From Aliivibrio_A sp016764915 (GTDB taxonomy: Bacteria > Pseudomonadota > Gammaproteobacteria > Enterobacterales > Vibrionaceae), in NCBI GenBank assembly GCA_965224595.1, contig OZ245057.1, positions 868,001 through 932,000 of the forward strand: a DNA stretch of 64,000 nucleotides, read 5' to 3'. Shown one piece after another: positions 1 to 7,380 of this stretch (positions are counted from its first letter, which is position 1; every line of letters starts with the position of its first letter). Under the pieces are notes generated by a model that worked only from the letters and a program-made list of their open reading frames with translations, was not told the DNA's origin and searched no databases. A program made the translations under genes and the position numbers.

Positions 1-266
1 GGCAGTCCGGTACTGTCAACAATGGCGCTCGCGCCCACACATAACATCACAGCGAGCCAGACAATATTGAGCAGAGCGCTATTAAGATCAAACAAAAATT
101 GCAGATAAAGGCCAACTAACGCTAACTGAGCGGTCATCCTTATCACTGAGGTCGAGATTTTTCTCCCCAGTTCTAATTGGAAATAGTAATTGATAGAAAA
201 AGGGATGATCAAAACCGTCATGAAAAGTCCAAGTTCAAACCAAGAGATATCGATAGATGACTGCAT
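1..266 (-). CDS. fetB: FetB-like (UPF0014) ABC permease, 3' part cut by window edge
   Basis: Inner-membrane permease of the FetAB/UPF0014 family, proposed in E. coli to export iron with the ATPase FetA. The 88 visible residues run from an ATG at 264-266 to the window edge. After a hydrophobic first segment comes RMTAQLALVGLYLQFLFDLN, which matches the conserved RMxxQLxLVGxxL region of the family, followed by a second hydrophobic segment. The frame stays open upstream of this ATG as far as about 367, but family proteins start near here. No strong ribosome-binding site is visible, and no fetA ATPase is seen upstream (the 267-440 stretch is short). Family assignment is from memory of the motif. 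Confidence 0.6.
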   Translation of the reverse strand, partial: MQSSIDISWFELGLFMTVLIIPFSINYYFQLELGRKISTSVIRMTAQLALVGLYLQFLFDLNSALLNIVWLAVMLCVGASAIVDSTGL

Positions 267-440
267 AACAAGCCCAAGCAATGATAAACTGCTTACAGAG
301 TAAAATTCACCAATATAAAAGTCTAGAAATAAAAGGGTAGATGTTTGATTTAACGCAATTGATCGTCATAAATTCTTTATCCAAGTGATGATATCTATTA
401 AAGTAATGAATTGAATTAAACCGCATAACAGGCAGAATAC

Positions 441-1070
441 ATGTCACGGATCAGACAAAAGAACCAAGAACTAATTATAGAAGTTGCCTGTCACTTGTTT
501 GCTGAGCAAGGTTATGCTGCCACTAAAATGGCAGATATTGCGAAACAAGCGGATATTCCTAAACCCAACGTATACTACTACTTCAGCACCAAAGACAATC
601 TCTATCGCGCGGTGCTTAACACGGTTATTCAACCATTGTTAGAGGCATCAAGACCGATTGAGCTGTTAGATGATCCCGCTGAAGCACTCACCGAATACAT
701 TAAAACCAAACTGCGCATCTCTCGCGATCATCCTGATGCCTCAAAAGTGTTTGCCAATGAAGTGATGTCCGGCGCTAAATCCTTACCCAGTGATATTGCC
801 GACGAGCTATTGGTTCAGTCAAAAATGATGGTGAGTAAGTTTGAAACGTGGAGTGAGCAAGGAGTGATGGCCAAGTTATCACCGCAACACTTGATGTTTA
901 CCATCTGGGCCGCCACTCAAACCTATGCAGATTTTAGTTGGCAGATCTGTAATGTGATGGACAAACCCAAACTGGATGACAATGACTTTGCGGACGCAGC
1001 GGACTTTTTAACTCAGTTTGTGATTAATGGGTGCCAGATAAAACAGAGAGAGGAACCAAAAAGACTATAA
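441..1070 (+). CDS. TetR-family regulator, RutR-like
   Basis: A 209-residue transcriptional regulator. Residues about 10-55 form a TetR helix-turn-helix (ATKMADIAKQADIPKPNVYY, then YFSTKDNLYRAVL). The C-terminal half resembles the ligand domain of RutR: EYIKTKLRISRDHPDASKVF and QHLMFTIWAATQTYADF parallel the E. coli protein, which senses uracil/thymine and also affects purine genes. It lies about 2.5 kb from a purine-degradation block, separated by toxin-antitoxin genes, so control of that block is possible but inferred. It is divergent from the fetB-like gene. Confidence 0.75.
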   Translation: MSRIRQKNQELIIEVACHLFAEQGYAATKMADIAKQADIPKPNVYYYFSTKDNLYRAVLNTVIQPLLEASRPIELLDDPAEALTEYIKTKLRISRDHPDASKVFANEVMSGAKSLPSDIADELLVQSKMMVSKFETWSEQGVMAKLSPQHLMFTIWAATQTYADFSWQICNVMDKPKLDDNDFADAADFLTQFVINGCQIKQREEPKRL

Positions 1071-1110
1071 AGTTTGATCAGTTTTAAACTCGTTTTTGGA
1101 CAGGAATGAG

Positions 1111-1482
1111 TTACACACTTTCATCATTTGGAATAGCTACGACCTGAGAATCATCTTCATAAATAATGTGACCAGGAAGATTTGATGATAACTCAGTAAC
1201 TACGAAGCCACACGCTTCCACATGAGGAATAATAGCTATTACATGATCAATTATGTCAACCGCAGTATCCTTAAACCAACAGACACCTTTCAAGCTGTCT
1301 GGCTTGTCAAAAATATCTGGGATAGTAAAAGAATCCATTAACCATTCTAGGTGACTATCAAGATCGATTTTGTCAGAACCTGTAAGCTTTTCCTCTAGAC
1401 TAAGGCGGTACGCAACACCTAAAACCCCCTGATTAACGCCTGACTGTTTATTGATGTGCCCAACTACAAAACGCTTGAACAT
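1111..1482 (-). CDS. Hypothetical protein, 123 aa
   Basis: A soluble, acidic 123-residue protein with no signal peptide or membrane segment. I do not recognise a family. It begins MFKRFVVGHINKQSGV, with an AGGA-type site about 12 bases before the ATG. It is convergent with the TetR gene and sits at the edge of a toxin-antitoxin patch, a setting where small cassette-borne genes of unknown role are common. No function is assigned. Confidence 0.55.
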   Translation of the reverse strand: MFKRFVVGHINKQSGVNQGVLGVAYRLSLEEKLTGSDKIDLDSHLEWLMDSFTIPDIFDKPDSLKGVCWFKDTAVDIIDHVIAIIPHVEACGFVVTELSSNLPGHIIYEDDSQVVAIPNDESV

Positions 1483-1656
1483 TGCTTATACATTCCTCGT
1501 AATTTAGTGATAAAGAATCTAATGTGTGACTGAATTCAGGATAGTTTGCCCTTTCAAATAAAAAATAAAGCACAACCGACTATTACAAAAAACTCAAAGC
1601 CCATGACAAACTATTGGTTTATAACTTTTTTTTCGACCTATGTTCACTTTGAAACA

Positions 1657-1676
1657 TTACTTTTGAAAAAAAGTAA
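1657..1676. terminator. Perfect A/T hairpin, possible terminator
   Basis: Arms TTACTTTT and AAAAGTAA surround a GAAA loop, in an otherwise AT-rich gap (1483-1776) between the 123-aa gene and the parE remnant. It could end the minus-strand parDE transcript, but the stem is weak and no long U tract follows. I see nothing else in this gap; I looked for integron attC-like sites and found no convincing pair. Confidence 0.3.
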
Positions 1677-1776
1677 GTCAGTTGATGCTTCATTAAACCG
1701 AGAGTCTAATCCGGTGTAACAATAAATGGGGCATAGACTTGTTAACGGTGATCGCAGTAGCACTACCTTGGACAAG

Positions 1777-1878
1777 CTAATGCTCAATAAGTGATTTATG
1801 GCTCATTTGTTGATGCAAGATACGAATAACAAAAATACCGCCAAAATCTTGTTCCGCTTTTTTTGAGAGCTTATACAT
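1777..1878 (-). pseudogene. parE: parE toxin with its centre deleted (33 codons)
   Basis: The frame starts at an ATG overlapping the last codons of parD (the usual parDE overlap) and reads MYKLSKKAEQDFGGI, a typical ParE N-terminus. It then passes directly into FVIRILHQQM, a typical ParE C-terminus (the family ends in VVRILHQQMD or similar), and stops after 33 residues. Normal ParE proteins are about 95 residues, so roughly 60 central residues are missing while head, tail and frame survive. The product should lack most of the toxin fold, leaving the antitoxin as an orphan. Identification is by family motifs; the deletion is inferred by comparison with remembered ParE sequences. Confidence 0.75.
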
Positions 1879-2113
1879 TCAATTTTGCCTTACGCATTTT
1901 GGCAATATCTTTTAAAGAGAAGTTAGATTCACCACTTTGCTCGCCCTCGTCAATAGCAGAACGGAGTTGGTCAATATGTATCTCTTGCTGTTCTAGCAAC
2001 CTTAAGGCACTTCTCATCACTTCACTTGTTGACCCATAGCGACCATTTTGAATTAATTTTTCGATAAAATCATTCAGTGGATCGCCAATTGTCACGCTAG
2101 TTGTACGTCCCAT
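1871..2113 (-). CDS. parD: ParD-family antitoxin
   Basis: An 80-residue ribbon-helix-helix antitoxin of the ParD/CC2985 type. The N-terminus TTSVTIGDPLNDFIEKLI forms the DNA-binding strand and helix, YGSTSEVMRSALRLLEQQE follows as the second helix, and the tail would wrap the ParE toxin. GGAGTGAGAT lies just before the ATG. Antitoxins of this family dimerise and repress their own operon. The cognate toxin gene downstream has lost its centre, so this gene may now act only as a repressor or an antidote to related ParE proteins. Confidence 0.85.
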   Translation of the reverse strand: MGRTTSVTIGDPLNDFIEKLIQNGRYGSTSEVMRSALRLLEQQEIHIDQLRSAIDEGEQSGESNFSLKDIAKMRKAKLNV

Positions 2114-2135
2114 ATCTCACTCCAATAGTGTATGA

Positions 2136-2152
2136 ATAATTAACACAATTAT
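2136..2152. promoter_or_regulatory. Inverted repeat upstream of parD
   Basis: ATAATT and AATTAT are separated by five bases, about 23 bases upstream of the parD start. ParD proteins autoregulate through small palindromes in this position, so this is a candidate operator. The repeat is short and AT-rich and could be chance. Confidence 0.3.
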
Positions 2153-2221
2153 AGAGCCTTATTGTTGAACACGTAAAAATCCGATCAAAGTCATTAGCTT
2201 ATTCTATCTATAATTATGCTT

Positions 2222-2830
2222 CTAGTTACCCAGACTTTGAAGGTATTTAATAAACTCGGAGAAGTCTCCTGCGTCCGCCTTTCTTAGGCTGGAGATATAG
2301 GAGGAACGCTCTTCAGTCATGTTTTCAAGTTTGGCGTTTGCCCATTTCATCGGCTTCTCACCGAGTAGATATACTCGAACAATATCAGTGAAAACGCGTG
2401 AGTGACGACCATTGCCGTTAACGAATGGGTGGATCTGAACCAGGCGATGTTGAATGCGAACAGAAAGCTCAAGATTATTGTAATGTTTGAATTCGATCCA
2501 GCACCTGGCATCTTCAAGAAAGTTGTGTAGATCAACTGAAATGTTTTTCGGATCGACGCCAATGTTAAGCTCACGTTGTCTGAAAATTCCAGCCCACTTC
2601 CAAACATCTCCAAAAAGAGCTCTGTGCAAGTTAGTCACAAAACGCCGCTCAAAGATATTTTCTAGTGTTGGGTTTGTAAGCTTACTTGCCCACATTTGCC
2701 CCTGAAGTATGTTGGCGGCTTCAAGTTCGTTCAATTGCTCACGAGTATCAACATGTTTATGCTTCAGGCCCTGCATATCATCAGGGGAGAGAGGAGTTGC
2801 TCCCTCTGGATTTTCAACTGATGTCGTCAA
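2222..2830 (-). CDS. Fic-domain protein, mobile mystery protein B
   Basis: A 202-residue Fic-family AMP-transferase-like protein. The catalytic loop HPFVNGNGRHSR (about 134-145) keeps the HPFxxGNGRxxR pattern with its histidine. The start EGATPLSPDDMQGL and the length match mobile mystery protein B, a Fic toxin-like partner of an HTH protein. The start codon is TTG, supported by AAGGAG six bases upstream, which overlaps the stop of the preceding gene. Three bases separate it from the upstream HTH gene, so they form one operon. The target is unknown; toxin activity is inferred from the family. Confidence 0.88.
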   Translation of the reverse strand: MTTSVENPEGATPLSPDDMQGLKHKHVDTREQLNELEAANILQGQMWASKLTNPTLENIFERRFVTNLHRALFGDVWKWAGIFRQRELNIGVDPKNISVDLHNFLEDARCWIEFKHYNNLELSVRIQHRLVQIHPFVNGNGRHSRVFTDIVRVYLLGEKPMKWANAKLENMTEERSSYISSLRKADAGDFSEFIKYLQSLGN

Positions 2831-2833
2831 TAG

Positions 2834-3328
2834 CTACTCCTTAGTGTCATTCCAAAGAGCACGCCCACCTGATTCAATCACCTGTTCTTTGATCTGATTA
2901 AGAAGCCGATTTTGAGCCTCTTCATCGATAGACTGTGCCTCTAAAAACATGTTCTGAGAATTGGCATCTAGGCTTCTAGAAGCGATGTCTGTTGCCCTGT
3001 CATCAATAATGTCTTCAATGGGTTTTCTTGGTACCAAAGCATAAGTTAGATCACAGTTGAGTTGTTCGGCTAGATTTTTAAGTTGGTTTAGAGTGATATC
3101 ACCTTCGGCCTCTCTGCGCTCAAGAACAGAAATTCGATTTCGACTTAACCCCATTTTTTCGCCAAGTTGAGCGCCTGACATCCCAAGTGAAATTCGGATA
3201 GTTCTGGCCCATCCCTCTTTAGGTATTTTGAATAAACGAAACCCAACCGGCGAGTTTGCAATAGCTCTATACTGATGCATCACTGTCGTTTTGACTGTGT
3301 TTTTTGGGTTACTTCGGGTGAAATACAT
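2834..3328 (-). CDS. Xre-type HTH protein, mobile mystery protein A
   Basis: A 164-residue DNA-binding protein. Residues about 38-85 contain a Cro/CI helix-turn-helix (GMSGAQLGEKMGLSRNRISV, then LERREAEGDITLNQL), followed by the family hallmark LTYALVPRKPIEDII. I choose the ATG at 3328 because GGGAG lies about seven bases before it; the frame is open 22 codons further but lacks such a site. It precedes the Fic gene and probably acts as antitoxin and autorepressor. A 9-bp inverted repeat upstream is a candidate operator. Confidence 0.85.
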   Translation of the reverse strand: MYFTRSNPKNTVKTTVMHQYRAIANSPVGFRLFKIPKEGWARTIRISLGMSGAQLGEKMGLSRNRISVLERREAEGDITLNQLKNLAEQLNCDLTYALVPRKPIEDIIDDRATDIASRSLDANSQNMFLEAQSIDEEAQNRLLNQIKEQVIESGGRALWNDTKE

Positions 3329-3446
3329 GGTTTCACTCCCTTGAGAATAGTTATGTTTTGATTTTATTGTAATCCAAAATAGATACACAAACAAGATAAG
3401 CGTATTTGATTAAGGTTACGTAAATATTATTTTGTCATCAATTAAG

Positions 3447-3471
3447 AATACATAAGTGATATTTATGTATT
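3447..3471. promoter_or_regulatory. 9-bp inverted repeat, candidate operator of the HTH-Fic operon
   Basis: AATACATAA and TTATGTATT are perfect inverted copies seven bases apart, about 120 bases upstream of the HTH gene. Related words ATACATAAT (3481-3489) and ATACACAAAC (3381-3390) lie nearby. The repetition of an ATACATAA word around the promoter region suggests a repressor site, most simply for the Xre-type protein. This is inference from position and symmetry. Confidence 0.45.
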
Positions 3472-3501
3472 GAATTATAGATACATAATAGGAGGTGAAT
3501 A

Positions 3502-3552
3502 ATGGAAGTTAATAACATTTTCTGTAGATATTTTAAGGCAGAAATCCGTTAG
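3502..3552 (+). other. Tiny 16-codon frame with a near-perfect ribosome-binding site
   Basis: TAGGAGGTGAATA precedes an ATG that opens MEVNNIFCRYFKAEIR and then stops. The Shine-Dalgarno match is the strongest in this neighbourhood, yet the frame ends inside the terminator of the opposite-strand deaminase gene. It may be the surviving 5' end of a gene lost when the accessory patch formed, or a small peptide. I do not recognise it. Confidence 0.3.
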
Positions 3553-3564
3553 CTGGTTTCTGCC
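3537..3564 (-). terminator. Hairpin terminator of the 8-oxoguanine deaminase gene
   Basis: GGCAGAAATCC and GGTTTCTGCC pair around a short loop, nine bases beyond the stop codon of the minus-strand gene, with a T-rich stretch beyond it on that strand. It is a probable Rho-independent terminator. Confidence 0.6.
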
Positions 3565-3572
3565 CTTTGACA

Positions 3573-4937
3573 TTAACGCAGAGCTGAGGCCTTCTCAGCT
3601 AAGCGCTTGGCCGCATTGCGGTGTTTATACAACAACCTCTCAAGATCGAGTCCGATAACCTGACCATCACTGACACGCCATTGGCCTGCAACCATTACCT
3701 TATCGGCTTGATGTGCACCACACAGTAGCAGAGCGGCTAATGGGTCATGAGCACCTGAAAAGCGTATCTCATCAAGCTTGAACATAGCGATGTCCGCTTG
3801 TTTGCCAACACTCAGTTCGCCAATGTCTGTTCTTCCCATCGCTTTGGCTGAGCCTGATGTTGCCCATCGCAGTGCATCCGTGTGACTGACATTAGCCGAG
3901 CCATATCGTAAGCGTTGCAAATACATTGCCATTCTGACTTCAGCAATCATATTTGAACCATCATTAGAGGCCGAACCATCGACTCCAAGGCCAACATTGA
4001 CGCCTGCCGCTTCCAGTTCATTGTTGCGACAGATACCAGACGCTAGCATCATATTTGAGGTCGGGCAGTGGCTGATACCGATGTTTGCTTTGCCCAAGCG
4101 TGCGATCTCTTCCTCGTTGAAGTGGATAGCATGAGCAAGCCAAGTGCGGTTATTTAACCAACCGACATCTTCGAGGTAATCAACCGGGCGCAGACCAAAC
4201 TGCTTAAGACAGAAATCCTCTTCATCAATGGTTTCACAAAGATGCGTGTGTACCATTACCTGTTGCTGTTTAGCAATGCGAGCGGTCTCTTTCATTAAAT
4301 CGGTGGTAACAGAGAACGGTGAGCAAGGGGCAAGCGCAATTTGAATCATCGCGCCATCTTCGCGTTGGTGATATTGATCAATCAGTCTCAAACTGTCATC
4401 AATAATGACCTGCTCTGTCTGAATGGTATGTCTTGGTGGCAGTCCACCTTCATCTTCACCTAAACTCATTGAACCGCGAGTTAAAATAGCGCGAATACCC
4501 AGTTTATTGGCCACATCAACCTGCAGATCGATGGCGTTTTCTAAACCGGTTGGAATGAGGTAGTGGTGATCTGAAGCGGTGGTACAGCCTGATAGCAGCA
4601 TCTCAACCAAAGCCACTTCCGTTGCCAGACTCATCATCTCTGAGTCCAAACCCGCCCATACTGGATAGAGGGTTTTTAACCAGTTGAACAGCTCTTTATT
4701 GAGCGCATCTGGGTAAGCACGAGTGAGTGTTTGATAGAAGTGGTGATGGGCATTAATCAGACCGGGAGTGATAACATGCTGACTGGCATCGGTCACTTGA
4801 TCTATTTGAGTTTGAGGTTTGGCACCTAAAGGTGCGAGCTCAACAATTTTGTTACCTTGGACAACAACACCGCCTTGTGCGTCGTGCGTTGTACCTGTGT
4901 ATATCGCGAGTGGGTTTTTAAGCCATGTGGTAGTCAT
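3573..4937 (-). CDS. 8-oxoguanine deaminase (amidohydrolase)
   Basis: A 454-residue cytosolic metal-dependent deaminase converting 8-oxoguanine to urate. It has the amidohydrolase signatures NAHHHFYQTLTRA (about 62-74), SDHHYL, HTHLCET and GLGVDGSASNDGSNM, with the metal histidines and aspartate in order. The beginning TWLKNPLAIYTG and the segment LTRGSMSLGEDEGGLPP closely match the Pseudomonas 8-oxoguanine deaminase subgroup rather than ordinary guanine deaminase. It is read toward the HTH-Fic patch and follows uraH on the same strand. Since its product is urate, it feeds the adjoining urate-to-allantoate genes. The alternative is a related guanine or atrazine-type deaminase. Confidence 0.85.
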   Translation of the reverse strand: MTTTWLKNPLAIYTGTTHDAQGGVVVQGNKIVELAPLGAKPQTQIDQVTDASQHVITPGLINAHHHFYQTLTRAYPDALNKELFNWLKTLYPVWAGLDSEMMSLATEVALVEMLLSGCTTASDHHYLIPTGLENAIDLQVDVANKLGIRAILTRGSMSLGEDEGGLPPRHTIQTEQVIIDDSLRLIDQYHQREDGAMIQIALAPCSPFSVTTDLMKETARIAKQQQVMVHTHLCETIDEEDFCLKQFGLRPVDYLEDVGWLNNRTWLAHAIHFNEEEIARLGKANIGISHCPTSNMMLASGICRNNELEAAGVNVGLGVDGSASNDGSNMIAEVRMAMYLQRLRYGSANVSHTDALRWATSGSAKAMGRTDIGELSVGKQADIAMFKLDEIRFSGAHDPLAALLLCGAHQADKVMVAGQWRVSDGQVIGLDLERLLYKHRNAAKRLAEKASALR

Positions 4938-5061
4938 TCATAGTTTTCCTTAGCCCTCTCAGCCATTGCAGGGAAGAGGGACTTTACTCATTTGTAGTTA
5001 AAAAAATAGTTGGTTCACTTACTGATGTTAATCCTACACAAACTCTCAATGCAGTTCGACC

Positions 5062-5415
5062 TTAACTGCCGCGGTAGGTTGAAAAGCTGTAAGGAGAAAC
5101 AAGAAGGGGCACATGGTAGTGCTGATCTTCGTTATCAATACCAAAACGTATCACCACATCATCCAAAAATGGTATTGGTGGCAGTTCAACTCCCTCTCTT
5201 TTAAAGTAAGGGGCGGTATGGAAAACAAGTTGATACTTACCTTTAGAAAATTCAGCACCGTCTAGAATAGCAGAATCTGTTCGGCCGTCAGCATTGGTAA
5301 ATACAGTATTAATCAGCAGTGTAGAATCAGCCTCTATGCGGAAAAGTTCGATTTTGATTTCTGATCCAGGCAAACCTTTCGCGGTATCGAGGATATGTGT
5401 GGTTAATCTTCCCAT
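5062..5415 (-). CDS. uraH: 5-hydroxyisourate hydrolase (transthyretin-like)
   Basis: A 117-residue enzyme hydrolysing 5-hydroxyisourate to OHCU in urate breakdown. It has the family start LTTHILDTAKGLPG, with the catalytic histidine at residue 7, the central TNADGRTD motif and the C-terminal signature HVPLLVSPYSFSTYRGS ending in YRGS. No signal peptide is present, so it is cytosolic. It is divergent from puuE and upstream of the deaminase gene on the same strand, the two being 124 bases apart. Confidence 0.95.
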   Translation of the reverse strand: MGRLTTHILDTAKGLPGSEIKIELFRIEADSTLLINTVFTNADGRTDSAILDGAEFSKGKYQLVFHTAPYFKREGVELPPIPFLDDVVIRFGIDNEDQHYHVPLLVSPYSFSTYRGS

Positions 5416-5533
5416 CTGTCTATAGCGCGATGCGCTCTCCTAATCTTGTCGAATTCAATTGGTACTCTATTACAATCTTCATTATGATTAAATAGGTTAA
5501 ATTAAACCCAATTGTTGTTATGTTTCACTAACT

Positions 5534-5544
5534 ATGTACACAAT
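5534..5544. promoter_or_regulatory. Degenerate second copy of a TTGTATACAA-like site
   Basis: ATGTACACAAT, read on the other strand as ATTGTGTACAT, resembles the perfect palindrome at 5700-5711. It lies on the uraH side of the 391-base divergent region (5416-5806), so the pair could coordinate both transcripts. The rest of this region is AT-rich and shows no gene. Confidence 0.4.
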
Positions 5545-5699
5545 TTTTTAAATAGTAAAGGGCAATGTTACAGTAATATTACTTCGCATTGTGCGTTTGA
5601 TTTCACCGACAGTAAGTTAACGCTTAATATTATTACCCTTTACATTTAATTAGTGTCTTACATGAATTTAGAAACAAAATATTTACGTTTTTATTGATG

Positions 5700-5711
5700 A
5701 TTGTATACAAT
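5700..5711. promoter_or_regulatory. Perfect palindrome ATTGTATACAAT, candidate operator
   Basis: A 12-base perfect palindrome in the divergent region between uraH and puuE, about 95 bases upstream of the puuE start. TTGTATACAA-type sites are typical of GntR/FCD regulators, including some that control purine or sugar-acid catabolism. No GntR gene is in the window, so the binding protein is unknown. Confidence 0.5.
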
Positions 5712-5806
5712 TGATGGTACAAATTAGAAACATTAGAGCGTCAAAGGTACATCTAGTCCAAGAAAAGTAGATATTTTGACGTCAATTACCATTTAGGAGC
5801 AGTTCA

Positions 5807-6730
5807 ATGAGCAAGGATTATCCAAGAGATCTCATCGGTTATGGTCAAATTGCGCCAAATCCGAATTGGCCAAACAATGCTCGTGTTGCTGTTTCGTTTG
5901 TATTGAATTATGAAGAGGGCGGCGAGCGCAGCATTTTACATGGCGATACCGAATCAGAAGCTTTTTTATCGGAGATCCCCGGAGCGCAGCCTTTCCCTAA
6001 TGAACGCCACATTAGTATGGAATCTATATACGAATATGGCAGTCGAGCAGGTGTATGGCGTGTGCTGCGCTTGTTTGAGAAATATGAAATCCCATTAACT
6101 ATCTTTGCCGTTGCTATGGCGTTAGAGCGTCATCCTGATGTGGCAAAAGCAATGGTGGAAGCGAAGCATGAGATTTGCAGCCATGGTTATCGTTGGATTG
6201 ATTACCAAAAAATGGATTATGCCGAAGAACGAGACTATCTATATAAAGCGATCGACATTATTACCAAGATAACGGGTGAGCGTCCGTTGGGGTGGTATAC
6301 CGGTCGTACAAGTCCGAACACGCGCAAAATCGTGGCTGAAGAGGGGGGATTTATGTATGACTCGGATGCTTATGATGATGACCTTCCTTACTGGCATACG
6401 GATGGTGATAAACCGCAGTTAGTGATCCCATATACACTTGATGCCAATGATATGCGCTTCTCAACAGTGCAAGGGTTTAACTCTGGTGAGCAGTTCTTCC
6501 AATATTTAAAAGATACGTTTGACACCTTGTACGAAGAGGGTGAGACCGCGCCTAAAATGATGTCGGTAGGTTTGCATTGTCGGTTGATTGGCAGGCCGGG
6601 GCGTATTGCTGCACTTAAACGATTTTTAGAGTATGTAAAGCAACACGACCAAGTGTGGTTATGTCGTCGAATTGATATTGCAAGACACTGGCATGAAAAT
6701 CATCCCCACGTAAGCATGGAGGAGTATTAG
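5807..6730 (+). CDS. puuE: Allantoinase PuuE (polysaccharide-deacetylase fold)
   Basis: A 307-residue enzyme of the PuuE type, opening the allantoin ring to allantoate without the usual dinuclear metal centre. It shows the family beginning YPRDLIGYG, NYEEGGERSILHGD, the SHGYRWIDYQ motif of the deacetylase fold, GWYTGRTSPNTR and YDSDAYDDDLPYW. AGGAG precedes the ATG by a suitable distance. It is the first gene of a plus-strand operon with uraD and puuD (2 bases to uraD). Confidence 0.95.
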   Translation: MSKDYPRDLIGYGQIAPNPNWPNNARVAVSFVLNYEEGGERSILHGDTESEAFLSEIPGAQPFPNERHISMESIYEYGSRAGVWRVLRLFEKYEIPLTIFAVAMALERHPDVAKAMVEAKHEICSHGYRWIDYQKMDYAEERDYLYKAIDIITKITGERPLGWYTGRTSPNTRKIVAEEGGFMYDSDAYDDDLPYWHTDGDKPQLVIPYTLDANDMRFSTVQGFNSGEQFFQYLKDTFDTLYEEGETAPKMMSVGLHCRLIGRPGRIAALKRFLEYVKQHDQVWLCRRIDIARHWHENHPHVSMEEY

Positions 6731-6732
6731 TC

Positions 6733-7248
6733 ATGAGCAATTTTGCAAGCTGTCAACCTTCAAACATGACAAGAGATCTTTTCGTTAGACATTTTTCTGA
6801 TGTGTATGAGCACAGTCCATGGGTCGCGGAGGTCGCATTTGACAGTGGTCTTACTGCCAATGACGACAAGGTAGAGGTGCTGCATCAAAAAATGTCACAA
6901 ATATTGCTGAACGCCGATCAGAGAAAACAGCTTGATCTTATTAATGCTCACCCTGATTTAGCAGGGAAAGCAGCGATGGATAGAACACTGACAGAGTCGT
7001 CGACTTCAGAGCAAGCGGGTGCTGGTATTGATCAGTGCACGACAGAAGAGTTTGAGAAATTTACTCGTTACAACAATCTGTATAAAGCGCGTTTTCAGTT
7101 CCCTTTTATTATGGCAGTAAAAGGGGCCAATCGTTTCCAGATTTTAGACTCTTTTGAAGCAAGAATTGATAATGATCTTGTTACCGAATTTTCGCAGGCG
7201 ATTACACAGATCAACAAAATCGCATTGTTTCGTCTTCGTGATATGTAA
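6733..7248 (+). CDS. uraD: OHCU decarboxylase
   Basis: A 171-residue enzyme that decarboxylates OHCU to (S)-allantoin. It has INAHPDLAGKAA containing the catalytic histidine, LTESSTSEQAGAGID, and the C-terminal block YKARFQFPFIMAVKGANR with residues known to bind the substrate. No export signal. It begins two bases after puuE and acts between UraH and PuuE in the pathway. Confidence 0.95.
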   Translation: MSNFASCQPSNMTRDLFVRHFSDVYEHSPWVAEVAFDSGLTANDDKVEVLHQKMSQILLNADQRKQLDLINAHPDLAGKAAMDRTLTESSTSEQAGAGIDQCTTEEFEKFTRYNNLYKARFQFPFIMAVKGANRFQILDSFEARIDNDLVTEFSQAITQINKIALFRLRDM

Positions 7249-7380
7249 GTCAAGGATCAGACAGCTATCACGAAATAAACTTAACTTCCTGTTTATCAGA
7301 GAATCACAGTATTAAGAAGGTATGAACAGTTTTCACACTGAAGAGAAAAGTTAAGGCTGGAAGAATTAAAGGAGTAGTTT

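Noticed and set aside
2347..2613. Opposite or alternative-frame open stretches across the Fic gene
   Set aside because: They overlap a clearly conserved Fic frame and show no family motif.
1483..3500. Integron cassette array
   Set aside because: The gene content (ParDE, HTH-Fic, unknown) is suggestive, but I found no paired attC-type GTTRRRY/RYYYAAC sites between the genes.
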